Shown here one piece after another: positions 8,568 to 17,082 of a stretch of 64,000 bases of DNA. Numbering within the stretch: position 1 is the stretch's first letter; each line of letters begins with the position of its first letter. This DNA is from Rhodospirillaceae bacterium (GTDB lineage Bacteria; Pseudomonadota; Alphaproteobacteria; DSM-16000; Inquilinaceae). The stretch covers positions 2,895,501 to 2,959,500 of the forward strand of contig JACKIH010000003.1 in the NCBI GenBank assembly GCA_020638575.1, given 5' to 3'. A program made the translations under genes and the position numbers. The notes under the pieces were generated by a model. The model saw only the letters and a list, made by a program, of their open reading frames with translations, was not told the DNA's origin and ran no database searches.

Positions 8568-9869
8568 TCATTGCCCGTCGACCATGGCGCGCCAGTCGAA
8601 ATAGTCGTCGACGCCACGGCGCAGGGCATCGGCCAGCAGGGCCTGGTGGATCGGGTCGGTCAGCATGTCCTCATCCAGCGGGTTCGACAGGTGGCCCAGC
8701 TCGATCAGCACCGAGGGCACGTCCGGCGCGGTCAGCACGGCGAACCCGGCCTCCCGGTGGGTGTTGACCAGCAGCGGCGCCACCGCCGCCATCCGGTTCA
8801 CCAGGAACTCCGCCATCGCGTTGGAGTGGGTGTGGGTCCGCCGCTGCACCAGATCGATCAGGATGCCAGTCATAACGTCGTCGTCGGCCCGCAGTTCCAC
8901 GGACGCGAGGGCATCGGCGCGGTTCTCGCGGGCCGCCAGCATGGCCGCCTCGCGGTCGCTGGCCGTGTCCGACAGGGTGTAGATGGAGGCGCCGCGTACG
9001 CTGCGGCTGGGATTGGCATCGGCATGGATCGACACGAACAGATCGGCGCCGGCGGCGCGCGAGCGGCGGACCCGTTCGCGCAGGCCGACATAGTCGTCGT
9101 CGGTCGCGCGCGTCAGCATCACCTCGTAGCGCCCCCCTGCCTGCAACAGGTCGCGGAGCTGAAGGGCCACCGCCAGCGTTACCTCGCGCTCCAGCGTGCC
9201 GTCCGCACCGATGGCTCCCGGGTCGACGCCGCCATGGCCGGGATCGATCACCACCATCGGCCGCGCCGCGAGCCCACCGGCGGGGCCTCCGGCCGCCGCC
9301 GGCAGCGGCACCGTGACCTCGCCGGGCGCCTCGTCGGCGTCCTCCGGCGTCAGGGAAGCAACCTGAAAGGCATCCGCCGGCACCGGTTCCAGGTCGACGA
9401 CCAGGCGATAGGGGATGGCCGCCGTCTGGCCGAGAAAGAAGGCATCGCGTACGCGGGCCGGGCCGGCCAGGCGGACCACCAGGCGGGTGACGCCGAGGGC
9501 ATCGGGCGTCCGTTCGATCTCCTCCACCAGGCCGACGCCGCCGAGCGTGGCCAGTGGCGGCCCCTGCCAATCCACCGCCGGCAGGTCGATGATCAGGCGG
9601 TAGGGGTTGGCCAGCAGGCTCAGGGAGAATTCCACCCGGCTCGACATCTCCGCCACCAGGCGGGTGCGGTCCGGATGCTCGCCGAGGCGCAGGTTCTGGA
9701 AGACCGGGCGGGCAGCAGCCGTGGCGTAGCCGAAGGTGAGTGCGGGCTGGGCGCAAACGGGCGGCGGGGCCGTGAGCCCCAGGGCGACCATCAGGCAAGC
9801 CACCACGGCCAGCCCGCGGTGCCACAAGGCGGCTCCGCGAGCGGCTGCCGGTGGGGATCTGCCCATCAT
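8568..9869 (-). CDS. amiC: N-acetylmuramoyl-L-alanine amidase (AmiC-type)
   Basis: This periplasmic zinc amidase cleaves the stem peptide from MurNAc during septum splitting. The 433-residue product has a signal peptide ending VCAQ. An N-terminal AMIN domain follows (VFQNLRLGEHPDRTRLVAEM to DLPAVDW), then a linker and an Amidase_3 domain. That domain shows MVVIDPGHGGVDPGAIG (first zinc His), the Glu in TLEREVTLAVALQL, SIHADANPS (second His) and VLIELGHLSNP (catalytic Glu). ATG 9869 was chosen over the longer frame to 10058 because GGAGGG lies 9 bases upstream and the signal peptide begins there. mrcA follows after about 110 bases. Confidence 0.94.
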   Translation of the reverse strand: MMGRSPPAAARGAALWHRGLAVVACLMVALGLTAPPPVCAQPALTFGYATAAARPVFQNLRLGEHPDRTRLVAEMSSRVEFSLSLLANPYRLIIDLPAVDWQGPPLATLGGVGLVEEIERTPDALGVTRLVVRLAGPARVRDAFFLGQTAAIPYRLVVDLEPVPADAFQVASLTPEDADEAPGEVTVPLPAAAGGPAGGLAARPMVVIDPGHGGVDPGAIGADGTLEREVTLAVALQLRDLLQAGGRYEVMLTRATDDDYVGLRERVRRSRAAGADLFVSIHADANPSRSVRGASIYTLSDTASDREAAMLAARENRADALASVELRADDDVMTGILIDLVQRRTHTHSNAMAEFLVNRMAAVAPLLVNTHREAGFAVLTAPDVPSVLIELGHLSNPLDEDMLTDPIHQALLADALRRGVDDYFDWRAMVDGQ

Positions 9870-10472
9870 GCCCGTCGACCCTCCGATCGCCGTGTCCCAC
9901 GCGGCCGGCCGTGCGGAGGCCGCTGCATCCCGTGCCGTGACCGCGCCGCGGCCATGCACCAACGGCAACGCCGGGCCCACCCGTTCACGGCTGCCCGGCA
10001 CCGCTGGCCACGATGTATTTCCTATTGGAATATCACACATGTATCGGTGAATCATCATGTTGCGTGCGATGTTTTTTCAGGCGCAATGGGCGCCGCGGCG
10101 CGTTGCATATTGTTTGGTGCACGACAGGTGGCTATCGTAACGGCGCGACATGCCATGCCGACCCATTCGGCTTTTCGGCATGCCCGATGGTGCTCGCGAG
10201 GCACGGCCCGGCGCCTCTGGTTCCGGGCCCGGCCGCAGACGCCGCGGGCAATGCGATCTTCCGTGGGCATGGCAGAGATGATGGAAACCGGGGCCGCTCG
10301 GTGCCGCATGTATCGGTACCGGGCACGGTGAGCCCACCCGCCGGGGACTGGCCTGCTGTTCAGCGCCGTCCTCGTCGCCGGGTGCGGTCTGGCCGGCCCC
10401 CTCAGCGTTGGACGCGTTCCCGGTGCCGGCGGTCGCACGGCGCCTGGGGCACGAGTCCACAGGGAAGATCCT
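9870..10472. other. Divergent intergenic region between amiC and rne
   Basis: These 603 bases hold the control regions of amiC (leftward) and rne (rightward). The segment 10015-10140 is locally AT-rich and contains the candidate rne promoter. The sequence CATGTATCGG occurs twice (near 10038 and 10307). No convincing small gene was found; open frames here are GC-driven. The last 330 bases would be the rne leader. Confidence 0.5.
10110..10138 (+). promoter_or_regulatory. Candidate promoter of rne
   Basis: TTGTTT (10110-10115), a 17-base spacer and TATCGT (10133-10138) form a reasonable sigma-70-type promoter. It would give a leader of about 330 bases before the rne start. A long leader is the site of RNase E autoregulation in Escherichia coli; similar control here is inferred only. 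Confidence 0.35.
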
Positions 10473-13400
10473 ATGGTGCAGCGTATGCTGATCGACGCCA
10501 CCTATCCGGAAGAAACCCGGGTAGCGGTCGTCGACGGGAGCCGTCTTGAAGAATTCGACTTTGAGACTACCGCAAAAGCCCAGTTAAAGGGCAATATCTA
10601 TCTCGCAAAAGTAACCCGTGTGGAGCCGTCTTTGCAGGCGGCCTTCGTCGAATACGGCGGCAACCGGCACGGGTTCCTGGCGTTCTCGGAAATCCATCCG
10701 GATTACTACCGAATCCCGGTGGCCGATCGCACCGAAGCCGACGACTTCGGCGAGGACGACGACCGCATCAGCGACGAACTGGCGTTGGACAGCGAGCCCG
10801 ACGATGCGGTGGCCGAATCGGACGCCGAGATGGGCGAGCGGACCGAAGCCGAGGCGGTGGCCGACGCGGGCGAGGAGCCGGGCGAAGCAGCCGGCGAATC
10901 CGAAGGTGCTGAAGGCCAGGAGAACGGCCGGGACGAGGACGGCGAGCCCGGCAACGGGTCCGGCGACGAGGCGCGCGACGTGGCGGCCGATGTCGACGAC
11001 GAGAGGGCCGCAGCGCGGGCCAGCACCGCCGGCATCGAAACCGTCGGCGGCGACGACACCGATATCGAGGAAGAGGCACCCCAGCGGCGGCCGCGCCGCA
11101 ACCAGCGCTCCTACCGCATCCAGGAGGTCATCAAGCGCCGCCAGATCCTGCTGGTGCAGGTGAACAAGGAGGAGCGCGGCACCAAGGGTGCAGCTCTGAC
11201 GACCTACCTGTCTCTGGCCGGCCGCTACTGCGTGCTGATGCCCAACACGCCGCGCGGCGGCGGCGTCAGCCGCAAGATCGCCAACCCGCGCGACCGCAAG
11301 AAGATGAAGGAGATCCTCGGCGACCTGGAGGTGCCGGAGGGCATGGCGGTGATCCTGCGCACCGCCGGGCTGGAGCGCACCAAGACCGAGATCAAGCGCG
11401 ACTTCGACTACCTGATGCGGCTTTGGGACACCATCCGCGAACAGACCCTGTCGTCGACCGCGCCGTGCCTGATCCATGCCGAAGGCGATCTCATCAAGCG
11501 CGCCATCCGCGATCTCTACACCAAGGAGATCGACGAGGTGCTGGTGGCCGGGACGGAAGGCTACCGGGTCGCCAAGGACTTCATGAAGATGCTGATGCCC
11601 TCGCACGCGCGGAAGGTGCAGCAGTACAAGGAGGAGATCCCGCTGTTCCACCGCTACCAGGTGGAAGGCCAGATCGATCTGCTGCACCAGCCAGTGTCGA
11701 ACCTGAAGTCGGGCGGCTACCTCGTCATCAATCCCACCGAGGCGCTGGTCGCCATCGACGTCAACTCCGGCCGCTCGACGCGCGAACGCAACATCGAAGA
11801 GACGGCCTACCGCACCAACCTGGAAGCGGCCGACGAGGCGGCGCGCCAGCTTCGCCTGCGCGACCTGGCCGGCCTGATCGTCATCGACTTCATCGACATG
11901 GAGGACGACCGCCACATCGCCGCGGTGGAGCGTCGCCTGAAGGATGCGATGAAGCAGGACCGGGCGCGGATCCAGATCGGCCGGATCAGCCCCTTCGGCC
12001 TCTTGGAGCTGTCGCGCCAACGGCTGCGGCCGAGCTTCCTGGAGATGCATTTCGAGCAGTGCGGCGCGTGCGGCGGCACCGGCATCGTCCGCTCCGTCGG
12101 CTCGTCCGCCCTGCACGTGCTGCGCGCCATCGAGGAGGAGGGCCTGCGGCGGCGTTCCAGCGAGTTGACGCTGCACATGCCGACCGACGTGGCGCTCTAT
12201 CTCTTGAACCAGAAGCGCCACGCGCTCGGCGAAATGGAGGAGCGCTACGGCCTGGCCGTCCACATCTCCCGCGATGACGGGCTGCGCCGGCCGGATTTCC
12301 GGCTGGAGCGCATCAAGGCCCGGATCGACGGGGGCGACCTGCCGGAGCCGGTGGCCGAAGTGCCCAGCGAGGTCGAAACGACCACCCAGGATGCGGACGA
12401 CGAGGCCAGCCGGCGCCGCGGCCGCCGCCGCCGCAGGCCGGGGCGGCGTGAGGACGAGGGTGTGGCCGTCGATGCGGCCGATGTGGAGGAAGCCGGCGAG
12501 GCCGACGCGGCCGCGGGCGAAGACGCAGCATCGCGTAGCGAAGACGCAGCATCGCGTAGCGAAGACAGCGAGGATCGCCAGAAGAAGCGGCGGCGGCGCG
12601 GCAAGCGTGGCGGCCGCCGGCGCAGCGCCCAGCGCGTCGACGGGGCCGGCGAGACCGTGTCGGAGGACGCCGACGACCTGGGCGGCGACTCCTTCGACTC
12701 CTCCGAGGCGGACGGGGACGACGACGCTCCGATCGAATTCCCCATGAGCGACGCCGTGGTGGAGGCCACCCTGGGGGAGAGTGTCGCCGCCGACTCATCC
12801 AGCCAGGCCGCGACCACCCAGGCGATGGCCGAGACCGCCGACGCCGACGCGACGCCCGAGGATTCGGCGAGGAAGCCGGCGCGCCGGCCGCGCACCCGGC
12901 GCAAGCCCGCAGCCGCGACGGCGGCGGACGATCCGCTGGCGGACGCACCCGACCAGGCGACGGAAAGCCCCGAGATGGAGGTGTTCCCACCGCCCGGCGA
13001 GGCGGCCGAAGCGGCACCGCCGAAGCGCCCGCGGCGACCGCGCCGGCGCCCCGCGGCCAGCGCCGGCGAGCCGGAACCCGCGGCCGAGGCGTCACCCGGA
13101 GAGGTTGACGGGATCGCGGCGGACAAGATGGTCACCGAGCCGCCGGCCCAGCCGGCCGAGCCACCCAAGGTGGAGACCGTCGTCGGAGGGGCGGCCGAGG
13201 AGCCCGCAGCGGTGGCGGAGGAGGCTGCCGCCGAGGCCGGCGACAGCCAGGCAGATGCGCTGGAGGCCGCTGAACCCGTCGACCAGGCGGCAGAAGCGGC
13301 AGAAGCGGCAGAGGTGGCAGAGGCGGAAGAGGCGACCGAGGCTGTGGACGCAGCCACGGACACGACTGTGGAGGCAGCCACGGACGGCGAAAGGGCCCCG

Positions 13401-13562
13401 GCACCCGCGGGCGACGGCGACTTCGAGCCGGACGAGCCTCTGGAGGAAGAGGCCGCGGCGGGGCTCGCCGACGATGAGTCCAACCATGACGGCGTGCGGT
13501 CCATCAACCGGGCGCCGGAAAAGCCCAAGAAGGGCTGGTGGTCGCGCCTGATCGAAGGCTGA
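10473..13562 (+). CDS. rne: Ribonuclease E
   Basis: RNase E is the endonuclease that initiates mRNA decay and matures rRNA and tRNA. The 1029-residue protein begins MVQRMLIDATYPEETRVAVV, preceded by AGGGAAG. The S1 domain (about 37-240) is split by an acidic insertion at about 84-207, as in alphaproteobacterial homologues. The catalytic aspartates lie in ALVAIDVNSGRST (about 428) and VIDFIDM (about 472), and the zinc link is CGACGGTG (Cys about 529 and 532). The C-terminal 440 residues are low complexity, with alternating Arg-rich RNA-binding and acidic segments for degradosome partners. The protein ends KKGWWSRLIEG. A 7-residue duplication lies at 12519-12560. Confidence 0.97.
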   Translation: MVQRMLIDATYPEETRVAVVDGSRLEEFDFETTAKAQLKGNIYLAKVTRVEPSLQAAFVEYGGNRHGFLAFSEIHPDYYRIPVADRTEADDFGEDDDRISDELALDSEPDDAVAESDAEMGERTEAEAVADAGEEPGEAAGESEGAEGQENGRDEDGEPGNGSGDEARDVAADVDDERAAARASTAGIETVGGDDTDIEEEAPQRRPRRNQRSYRIQEVIKRRQILLVQVNKEERGTKGAALTTYLSLAGRYCVLMPNTPRGGGVSRKIANPRDRKKMKEILGDLEVPEGMAVILRTAGLERTKTEIKRDFDYLMRLWDTIREQTLSSTAPCLIHAEGDLIKRAIRDLYTKEIDEVLVAGTEGYRVAKDFMKMLMPSHARKVQQYKEEIPLFHRYQVEGQIDLLHQPVSNLKSGGYLVINPTEALVAIDVNSGRSTRERNIEETAYRTNLEAADEAARQLRLRDLAGLIVIDFIDMEDDRHIAAVERRLKDAMKQDRARIQIGRISPFGLLELSRQRLRPSFLEMHFEQCGACGGTGIVRSVGSSALHVLRAIEEEGLRRRSSELTLHMPTDVALYLLNQKRHALGEMEERYGLAVHISRDDGLRRPDFRLERIKARIDGGDLPEPVAEVPSEVETTTQDADDEASRRRGRRRRRPGRREDEGVAVDAADVEEAGEADAAAGEDAASRSEDAASRSEDSEDRQKKRRRRGKRGGRRRSAQRVDGAGETVSEDADDLGGDSFDSSEADGDDDAPIEFPMSDAVVEATLGESVAADSSSQAATTQAMAETADADATPEDSARKPARRPRTRRKPAAATAADDPLADAPDQATESPEMEVFPPPGEAAEAAPPKRPRRPRRRPAASAGEPEPAAEASPGEVDGIAADKMVTEPPAQPAEPPKVETVVGGAAEEPAAVAEEAAAEAGDSQADALEAAEPVDQAAEAAEAAEVAEAEEATEAVDAATDTTVEAATDGERAPAPAGDGDFEPDEPLEEEAAAGLADDESNHDGVRSINRAPEKPKKGWWSRLIEG
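12519..12560 (+). repeat. 21-bp in-frame tandem duplication in rne
   Basis: GAAGACGCAGCATCGCGTAGC is present twice without a mismatch (12519-12539 and 12540-12560), followed by a partial third copy. It encodes EDAASRS units in the disordered acidic tail. Perfect identity suggests a recent slippage event. Confidence 0.9.
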
Positions 13563-13597
13563 CCCGAGCCGGAGTGATCGCGGCGGCAGGCAGGGGA

Positions 13598-13635
13598 CCG
13601 CACCGCCGGGTGCGGCTCCGGCCCCTGCGCGGGGC
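13598..13635 (+). terminator. Two hairpins after rne
   Basis: CCGCACC and GGTGCGG pair around GCCG (13598-13615), and GCCCC and GGGGC pair around TGCGC (13621-13635). They lie 35-75 bases after the rne stop. No T-run follows, so termination is plausible but not certain. Confidence 0.45.
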
Positions 13636-13660
13636 GGGGCGGCTTGGGCAGGGGTCAGCG

Positions 13661-13702
13661 AATTGCCTTGATTGGCCCGCTTCAGGTCACGTTATGTTGC
13701 CA
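13661..13702 (+). promoter_or_regulatory. Shared upstream box, copy 1 (putative promoter)
   Basis: The 15-base sequence AATTGCCTTGATTGG at 13661-13675 recurs exactly at 14445-14459, and ACGTT is conserved downstream of both. TTGATT with TTATGT 18 bases later could be a sigma-70 promoter. The distance from the box to the start codon is 167 bases here and 164 bases at the second gene. Confidence 0.55.
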
Positions 13703-13827
13703 AAGATGCCATCGGGAGAGGGCACGGGAAGGACCGGCCGGATCGGCGAATGCCGAGCCCGGCGCAATCCAACCGGGCGGCGCTGCCCCAGGGGCCCGCG
13801 CCGTCCTCTTCAGGAGGGGAATTCCCA

Positions 13828-14310
13828 ATGCGTCATCCCAATCCAGCCTTTGGCCGCGTGGCCGCCGGTGTCCTGGCCGTGGCCAGCCTTCTGGCCGCCG
13901 TCCCCGCCACCGCCCAGAACTGGTCGCTGCAGCCGACCTACGGCACCGTCAACCTGACGTCGGGCTTCCTGCCGGATCCCTACGTCGCGCAGGTGACCTC
14001 CAGCGGCCCGATCGACGCCTCGCAGAGCATCGGCGGCGGCTGCCGTGGCATGGTGGCCAATGCGCCCGACTACCGCCTCAACTACACCGCCGGCTCCTAC
14101 CCGCTGCAGTTCCGCGTGGAGAGCGGCAGCGACACCACGCTGGTGGTCAATGCCCCCAATGCCTCGTGGTACTGCAACGACGACTACCAGGGCCTGAACC
14201 CGGCGGTTACCTTCACCAACCCCCAGTCCGGGCAGTACGATATCTGGGTGGGCTCCTACCGGGGCGACTACGCGCCGGCCAGCCTGATCATCACCGAGGT
14301 CCCCCGCTAA
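13828..14310 (+). CDS. Small secreted beta-rich protein (tandem copy 1)
   Basis: The function is unknown. The 160-residue product has a clear signal peptide (cleavage after VPATAQ). Its mature domain of about 130 residues contains GGGCRGMVANAPDYRLNY, SDTTLVVNAPNASWYCNDD and SGQYDIWVGSY. This pattern resembles small PPC-like beta-sandwich proteins of proteobacteria, sometimes automatically labelled peptidase S1, but no catalytic triad is visible. Two cysteines could form a disulphide, in line with a periplasmic location. ATG 13828 follows a near-perfect AGGAGGGG. The next gene is a close paralogue, so this is a tandem duplication. The longer frame from 13672 lacks a ribosome site. Confidence 0.85.
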   Translation: MRHPNPAFGRVAAGVLAVASLLAAVPATAQNWSLQPTYGTVNLTSGFLPDPYVAQVTSSGPIDASQSIGGGCRGMVANAPDYRLNYTAGSYPLQFRVESGSDTTLVVNAPNASWYCNDDYQGLNPAVTFTNPQSGQYDIWVGSYRGDYAPASLIITEVPR

Positions 14311-14444
14311 CAGGGACGTGGCCGGGGCGGTGCGGGCGATCGGCCCGGCCGCCGCTTCGGCACCGCTCCGCGCCTGCCCCCAGGCAGCGCCGCGCGGGCA
14401 AAGGCGCGGGCCACGGCGGCGGAAGGTTACGGACCTCGTCTGCA

Positions 14445-14489
14445 AATTGCCTTGATTGGGCCGACCTGCTACCACGTTTGCAGGCGAAT
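14445..14489 (+). promoter_or_regulatory. Shared upstream box, copy 2 (putative promoter)
   Basis: This is an exact second copy of AATTGCCTTGATTGG (14445-14459), followed by CCACGTTTGC in the -10 region. It precedes the second tandem secreted-protein gene at nearly the same distance as copy 1. Confidence 0.55.
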
Positions 14490-14608
14490 AAACCGTCCGC
14501 GAAGGGTCGAGAGGTTCGCCTGAGGATCTTCCAGAACCGATCCTAGCTTGCGTTCACATGGGCCACCGGCGCGTGCGACCGGTTGGTGCCCAAAAGGAGG
14601 ACTACCCG

Positions 14609-15073
14609 ATGCGTACACGGTCTGTGTGTCTTGGTCTCGCCCTAGCCGGCGCTCTGGTTGCGGGTCCTGCCGCGGCCCAGGATTGGTCGCTCGATCCGAC
14701 CTTCGGCTCCGTCGACCTGACGTCCGGCTTCCTGCCCGATCCCAACGTCACCCAGGTGACCTCCAGCGGCAGCATCGATGCCTCCACGGCCATCGGTAGC
14801 GGCTGCATCGGCATGATCGCCAATGCCCCGGACTTCCGGCTGAACTACACCTCCGGCTCCTTCCCGCTGCAGATCCGCGTTGAGAGCGATAGCGACACCA
14901 CGCTGGTGATCAATGCGCCGGACGCGAGCTGGCATTGCAACGACGACTACCAGGGCCTGAACCCGGGCGTCACCTTCGACGCGCCGATGTCCGGCCAGTA
15001 CGACATCTGGGTCGGCTCCTATCAGGGCGACTTCGCCCCGGCCAACCTGATCATCACCGAGCTGCCGCAGTAG
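14609..15073 (+). CDS. Small secreted beta-rich protein (tandem copy 2)
   Basis: This 154-residue paralogue of the preceding gene has a signal peptide ending AAAQ. The mature part runs DWSLDPTFGSVDLTSGFLPD, then GSGCIGMIANAPDFRLNY, SDTTLVINAPDASWHCNDD and SGQYDIWVGSYQGDFAPANL. By eye the two mature proteins are about three-quarters identical, with the same two cysteines. The start is fixed by AAAGGAGG at 14594-14600. Its own upstream box and a strong terminator downstream suggest it can be expressed independently. The role is unknown; an abundant periplasmic or secreted ligand-binding protein is one guess. Confidence 0.85.
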   Translation: MRTRSVCLGLALAGALVAGPAAAQDWSLDPTFGSVDLTSGFLPDPNVTQVTSSGSIDASTAIGSGCIGMIANAPDFRLNYTSGSFPLQIRVESDSDTTLVINAPDASWHCNDDYQGLNPGVTFDAPMSGQYDIWVGSYQGDFAPANLIITELPQ

Positions 15074-15118
15074 GCGGCTCGCGGCGGGGGCCTTGATAGG
15101 CGCCCCGCGTGACCGGAC

Positions 15119-15153
15119 AACGCCCCGCCTGGCCCACCGGCCGGCGGGGCGTT
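15119..15153. terminator. Intrinsic terminator after the secreted-protein pair
   Basis: AACGCCCCGCC and GGCGGGGCGTT form a perfect 11-bp stem around a 13-base loop, with TTT at the 3' end. It lies 46 bases after the second secreted-protein gene and before a convergent gene, so it may serve both strands. Confidence 0.8.
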
Positions 15154-15192
15154 TGCCGTTGCGAGGGGGGGCAGGAGACCGGAGCGCGCCGC

Positions 15193-15387
15193 TCAGGGCG
15201 GGCCGGCAGTCGCCGCCAGGCAGGTCTCGAACATGTCCACGGCTTGGCGGAACGTGTCGCGGCAGCCGGGATTGCAGAACCCCACCACGCGGCCCTGGTA
15301 GGTGGTCAGGCTGTCGGCCTGCACCGGCTTGCCCGACCACGGGCACACCCGGTTGATGCAGTCGTCGAGGGACAGGTCGTCGGCCAT
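15193..15387 (-). CDS. Small cysteine-rich (TRASH/YHS-like) zinc protein
   Basis: A 64-residue cytoplasmic protein, MADDLSLDDC onward. It holds CPWSGKPVQADSL and VVGFCNPGCRDTF, that is, CPxSG with a later CxxxC. This resembles treble-clef zinc or metal-binding domains of the TRASH/YHS type. The start at 15387 follows GGAGAGG at good spacing; the longer reading from 15393 adds only two residues. Small proteins of this kind are common in alphaproteobacteria and uncharacterised; metal binding is inferred from the cysteines. It sits 39 bases downstream of a lipoprotein gene on the same strand. Confidence 0.8.
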   Translation of the reverse strand: MADDLSLDDCINRVCPWSGKPVQADSLTTYQGRVVGFCNPGCRDTFRQAVDMFETCLAATAGPP

Positions 15388-15426
15388 GGTCACCTCTCCA
15401 GGCGGGCCGGTTTCGCAGATCGCAGC

Positions 15427-16125
15427 CTAGTAGGTCGTCTCCCACACCGGCGCGCAGGGGTTGCCGAGATCGCAATAGGCGAGGTGCTCGGACGGCGCGC
15501 CGAAATCGGGTGGCCGCCAGCCGTCCATCAGCCGGGAGAAATGGTCCACCAGGGCACGGCCTTCCGAGGGCCCCGGCAGGTAGCTGCCCTCGGCCTGGAA
15601 CAGCAGCGGCACCTCGCCGGTGCTGTCGCGGAAGCGCCAGGCCAGGTCCAGCGTCTCGCGCAGCACCACTGGCGACACCACCACCTGGGGCACGCCCGGC
15701 GTGGGCTCACGCGCGGTCAGGGAGTAGCGCACCAGGCGGACGTCGGTAACGGCCCCGCTGTTCAGGAGCAGGTGGACGACGCAGTCGATCTGCGCGTCGA
15801 TGCCCGCCCGCACCCTCGCCGCGGCGGCGGCATCGTTGGGGTAGCCGCGCGCCACCGCCTGGGCGACCGCCCAGTCGCCCGGAGCGACGATTTCCAGTGT
15901 CGCCGGTTCCAGGCCCGAGGCCGGCTGGGCCACCGCCGCCACGGTGTCGGGGCAAGCCTCCCCGAGTTGCAGCGCGTTGGCCTGGGTGCCGGGCAGGGCC
16001 GGTGTGGAAGCCACCGGAGGTGGCGAGGAGGAACAGGCGGCCAGCAGCAACAGCGCGCCGCCGGCCAGGGAGCGACCGGCGGACCGGATGCGGACCGCCG
16101 GCCAGCGCCGGCGCACGATCAGCAC
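15427..16125 (-). CDS. Putative lipoprotein of unknown function
   Basis: The 232-residue product starts with an Arg-rich n-region and a hydrophobic segment ending in the lipobox LLAAC (Cys about residue 31). A Ser/Pro linker follows. The mature domain contains three cysteines (ACPDTV, QIDCVV, YCDLGNPC) and conserved-looking stretches such as DVRLVRYSLTAREPTPGVPQ and FQAEGSYLPGPSEGRALVDHF. I do not recognise the family. It lies between the acyl-CoA dehydrogenase gene and the small zinc protein on the same strand. Membrane anchoring is inferred from the lipobox. Confidence 0.7.
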   Translation of the reverse strand: MLIVRRRWPAVRIRSAGRSLAGGALLLLAACSSSPPPVASTPALPGTQANALQLGEACPDTVAAVAQPASGLEPATLEIVAPGDWAVAQAVARGYPNDAAAAARVRAGIDAQIDCVVHLLLNSGAVTDVRLVRYSLTAREPTPGVPQVVVSPVVLRETLDLAWRFRDSTGEVPLLFQAEGSYLPGPSEGRALVDHFSRLMDGWRPPDFGAPSEHLAYCDLGNPCAPVWETTY

Positions 16126-16185
16126 CGAACCCCGGGGGCCGCACCGGACGTGCGGCCCTGGCCAAGGATGCGGCGCGCGCCGTCC

Positions 16186-17082
16186 CTACGCCACCGGGTG
16201 GCGGAGCTGCGGGTTGGGTGTCGGCGGCTTGGTGGCATAGCTGTAGAACCCCTTGCTCGTCTTGCGCCCCAGATATCCCAGTTGGACCAGACGCTGCAAC
16301 GTGTGGGGGGGCGAGCAATACTGCTGGCGGACATCATCGTAGATATTTGACGCCATGGCGTAGACCACGTCGAGGCCAATGTAGTCGGCCAGCGCAAACG
16401 GCCCCATGGGGTAGCCCGCACCGGTCATCATGGCGCGGTCGATGGCGTCGATGGTGCCGGTGCCGCGTTCCAGCATGCGCACCGCGTCGAGGATGTAGGG
16501 GGTGAGCAGCCGGTTGACGATGAAGCCCGTGGTGTCCTGTACCAGCACCGGCTCCTTGCCGATCTCCGTGCAGAAGTTGATCAGCTTGCGCACCGTGTGG
16601 TTGGAGGTCTCGAAGGCGTGGATCACCTCCACCAGCGACATCACCGGCGCGGGATTGAAGAAGTGCAGGCCGGCGACGCGCCCGCGCTCCTTGCACACGC
16701 TCATCATGGCGGTGACCGACAGGGTGGAGGTGTTGGTGGTGAGCAGGCATTCGGCGTCGACGATGCCTTCCAGGCGCTTGAACAGCGCGCTCTTGATCTC
16801 CAGGTCCTCCTTCACGCTTTCGATCACCAGGCTGCAGCCGGCGACATCGCTTTCGCTCGTGGTCAGCGTGATCCGCGAGAGGATCTCGTCGCGGGTTTCC
16901 GCCGGCATCTTGCCGCGCTCCACGAGCTTGCCCAGGTCGCCGGCGAGGGATTGTTGGGCCCGGTCGGTCGATCCCGGCGTGGCCTTGACGGCAACGACCG
17001 GAATGCCGGCCTTGGCGATGACATGGGCCATCCCCAGGCCCATGGTGCCGGTTCCGATGATGCCAACCTTCTCGATTTCCAT
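16186..17082 (-). CDS. 3-hydroxyacyl-CoA (3-hydroxybutyryl-CoA) dehydrogenase
   Basis: This NAD-dependent enzyme oxidises L-3-hydroxyacyl-CoA in fatty-acid or butyrate/PHB metabolism. The 298-residue length fits the short stand-alone form. The Rossmann motif GIIGTGTMGLGMA is at the N-terminus. The catalytic segments are NTSTLSV (Ser), GLHFFNPAP (His), the following Glu, and GFIVNRLL (Asn). It ends with GYLGRKTSKGFYSY. ATG 17082 has AAGGAA 8 bases upstream; the longer frame to 17364 is rejected. No acyl-CoA neighbours are present, so the exact chain-length preference is open. Confidence 0.9.
   Translation of the reverse strand: MEIEKVGIIGTGTMGLGMAHVIAKAGIPVVAVKATPGSTDRAQQSLAGDLGKLVERGKMPAETRDEILSRITLTTSESDVAGCSLVIESVKEDLEIKSALFKRLEGIVDAECLLTTNTSTLSVTAMMSVCKERGRVAGLHFFNPAPVMSLVEVIHAFETSNHTVRKLINFCTEIGKEPVLVQDTTGFIVNRLLTPYILDAVRMLERGTGTIDAIDRAMMTGAGYPMGPFALADYIGLDVVYAMASNIYDDVRQQYCSPPHTLQRLVQLGYLGRKTSKGFYSYATKPPTPNPQLRHPVA

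Noticed and set aside
12245..13603. Minus-strand frame opposite the rne tail
   Set aside because: It mirrors the repetitive rne sequence and gives a Ser/Ala-rich product without motifs.
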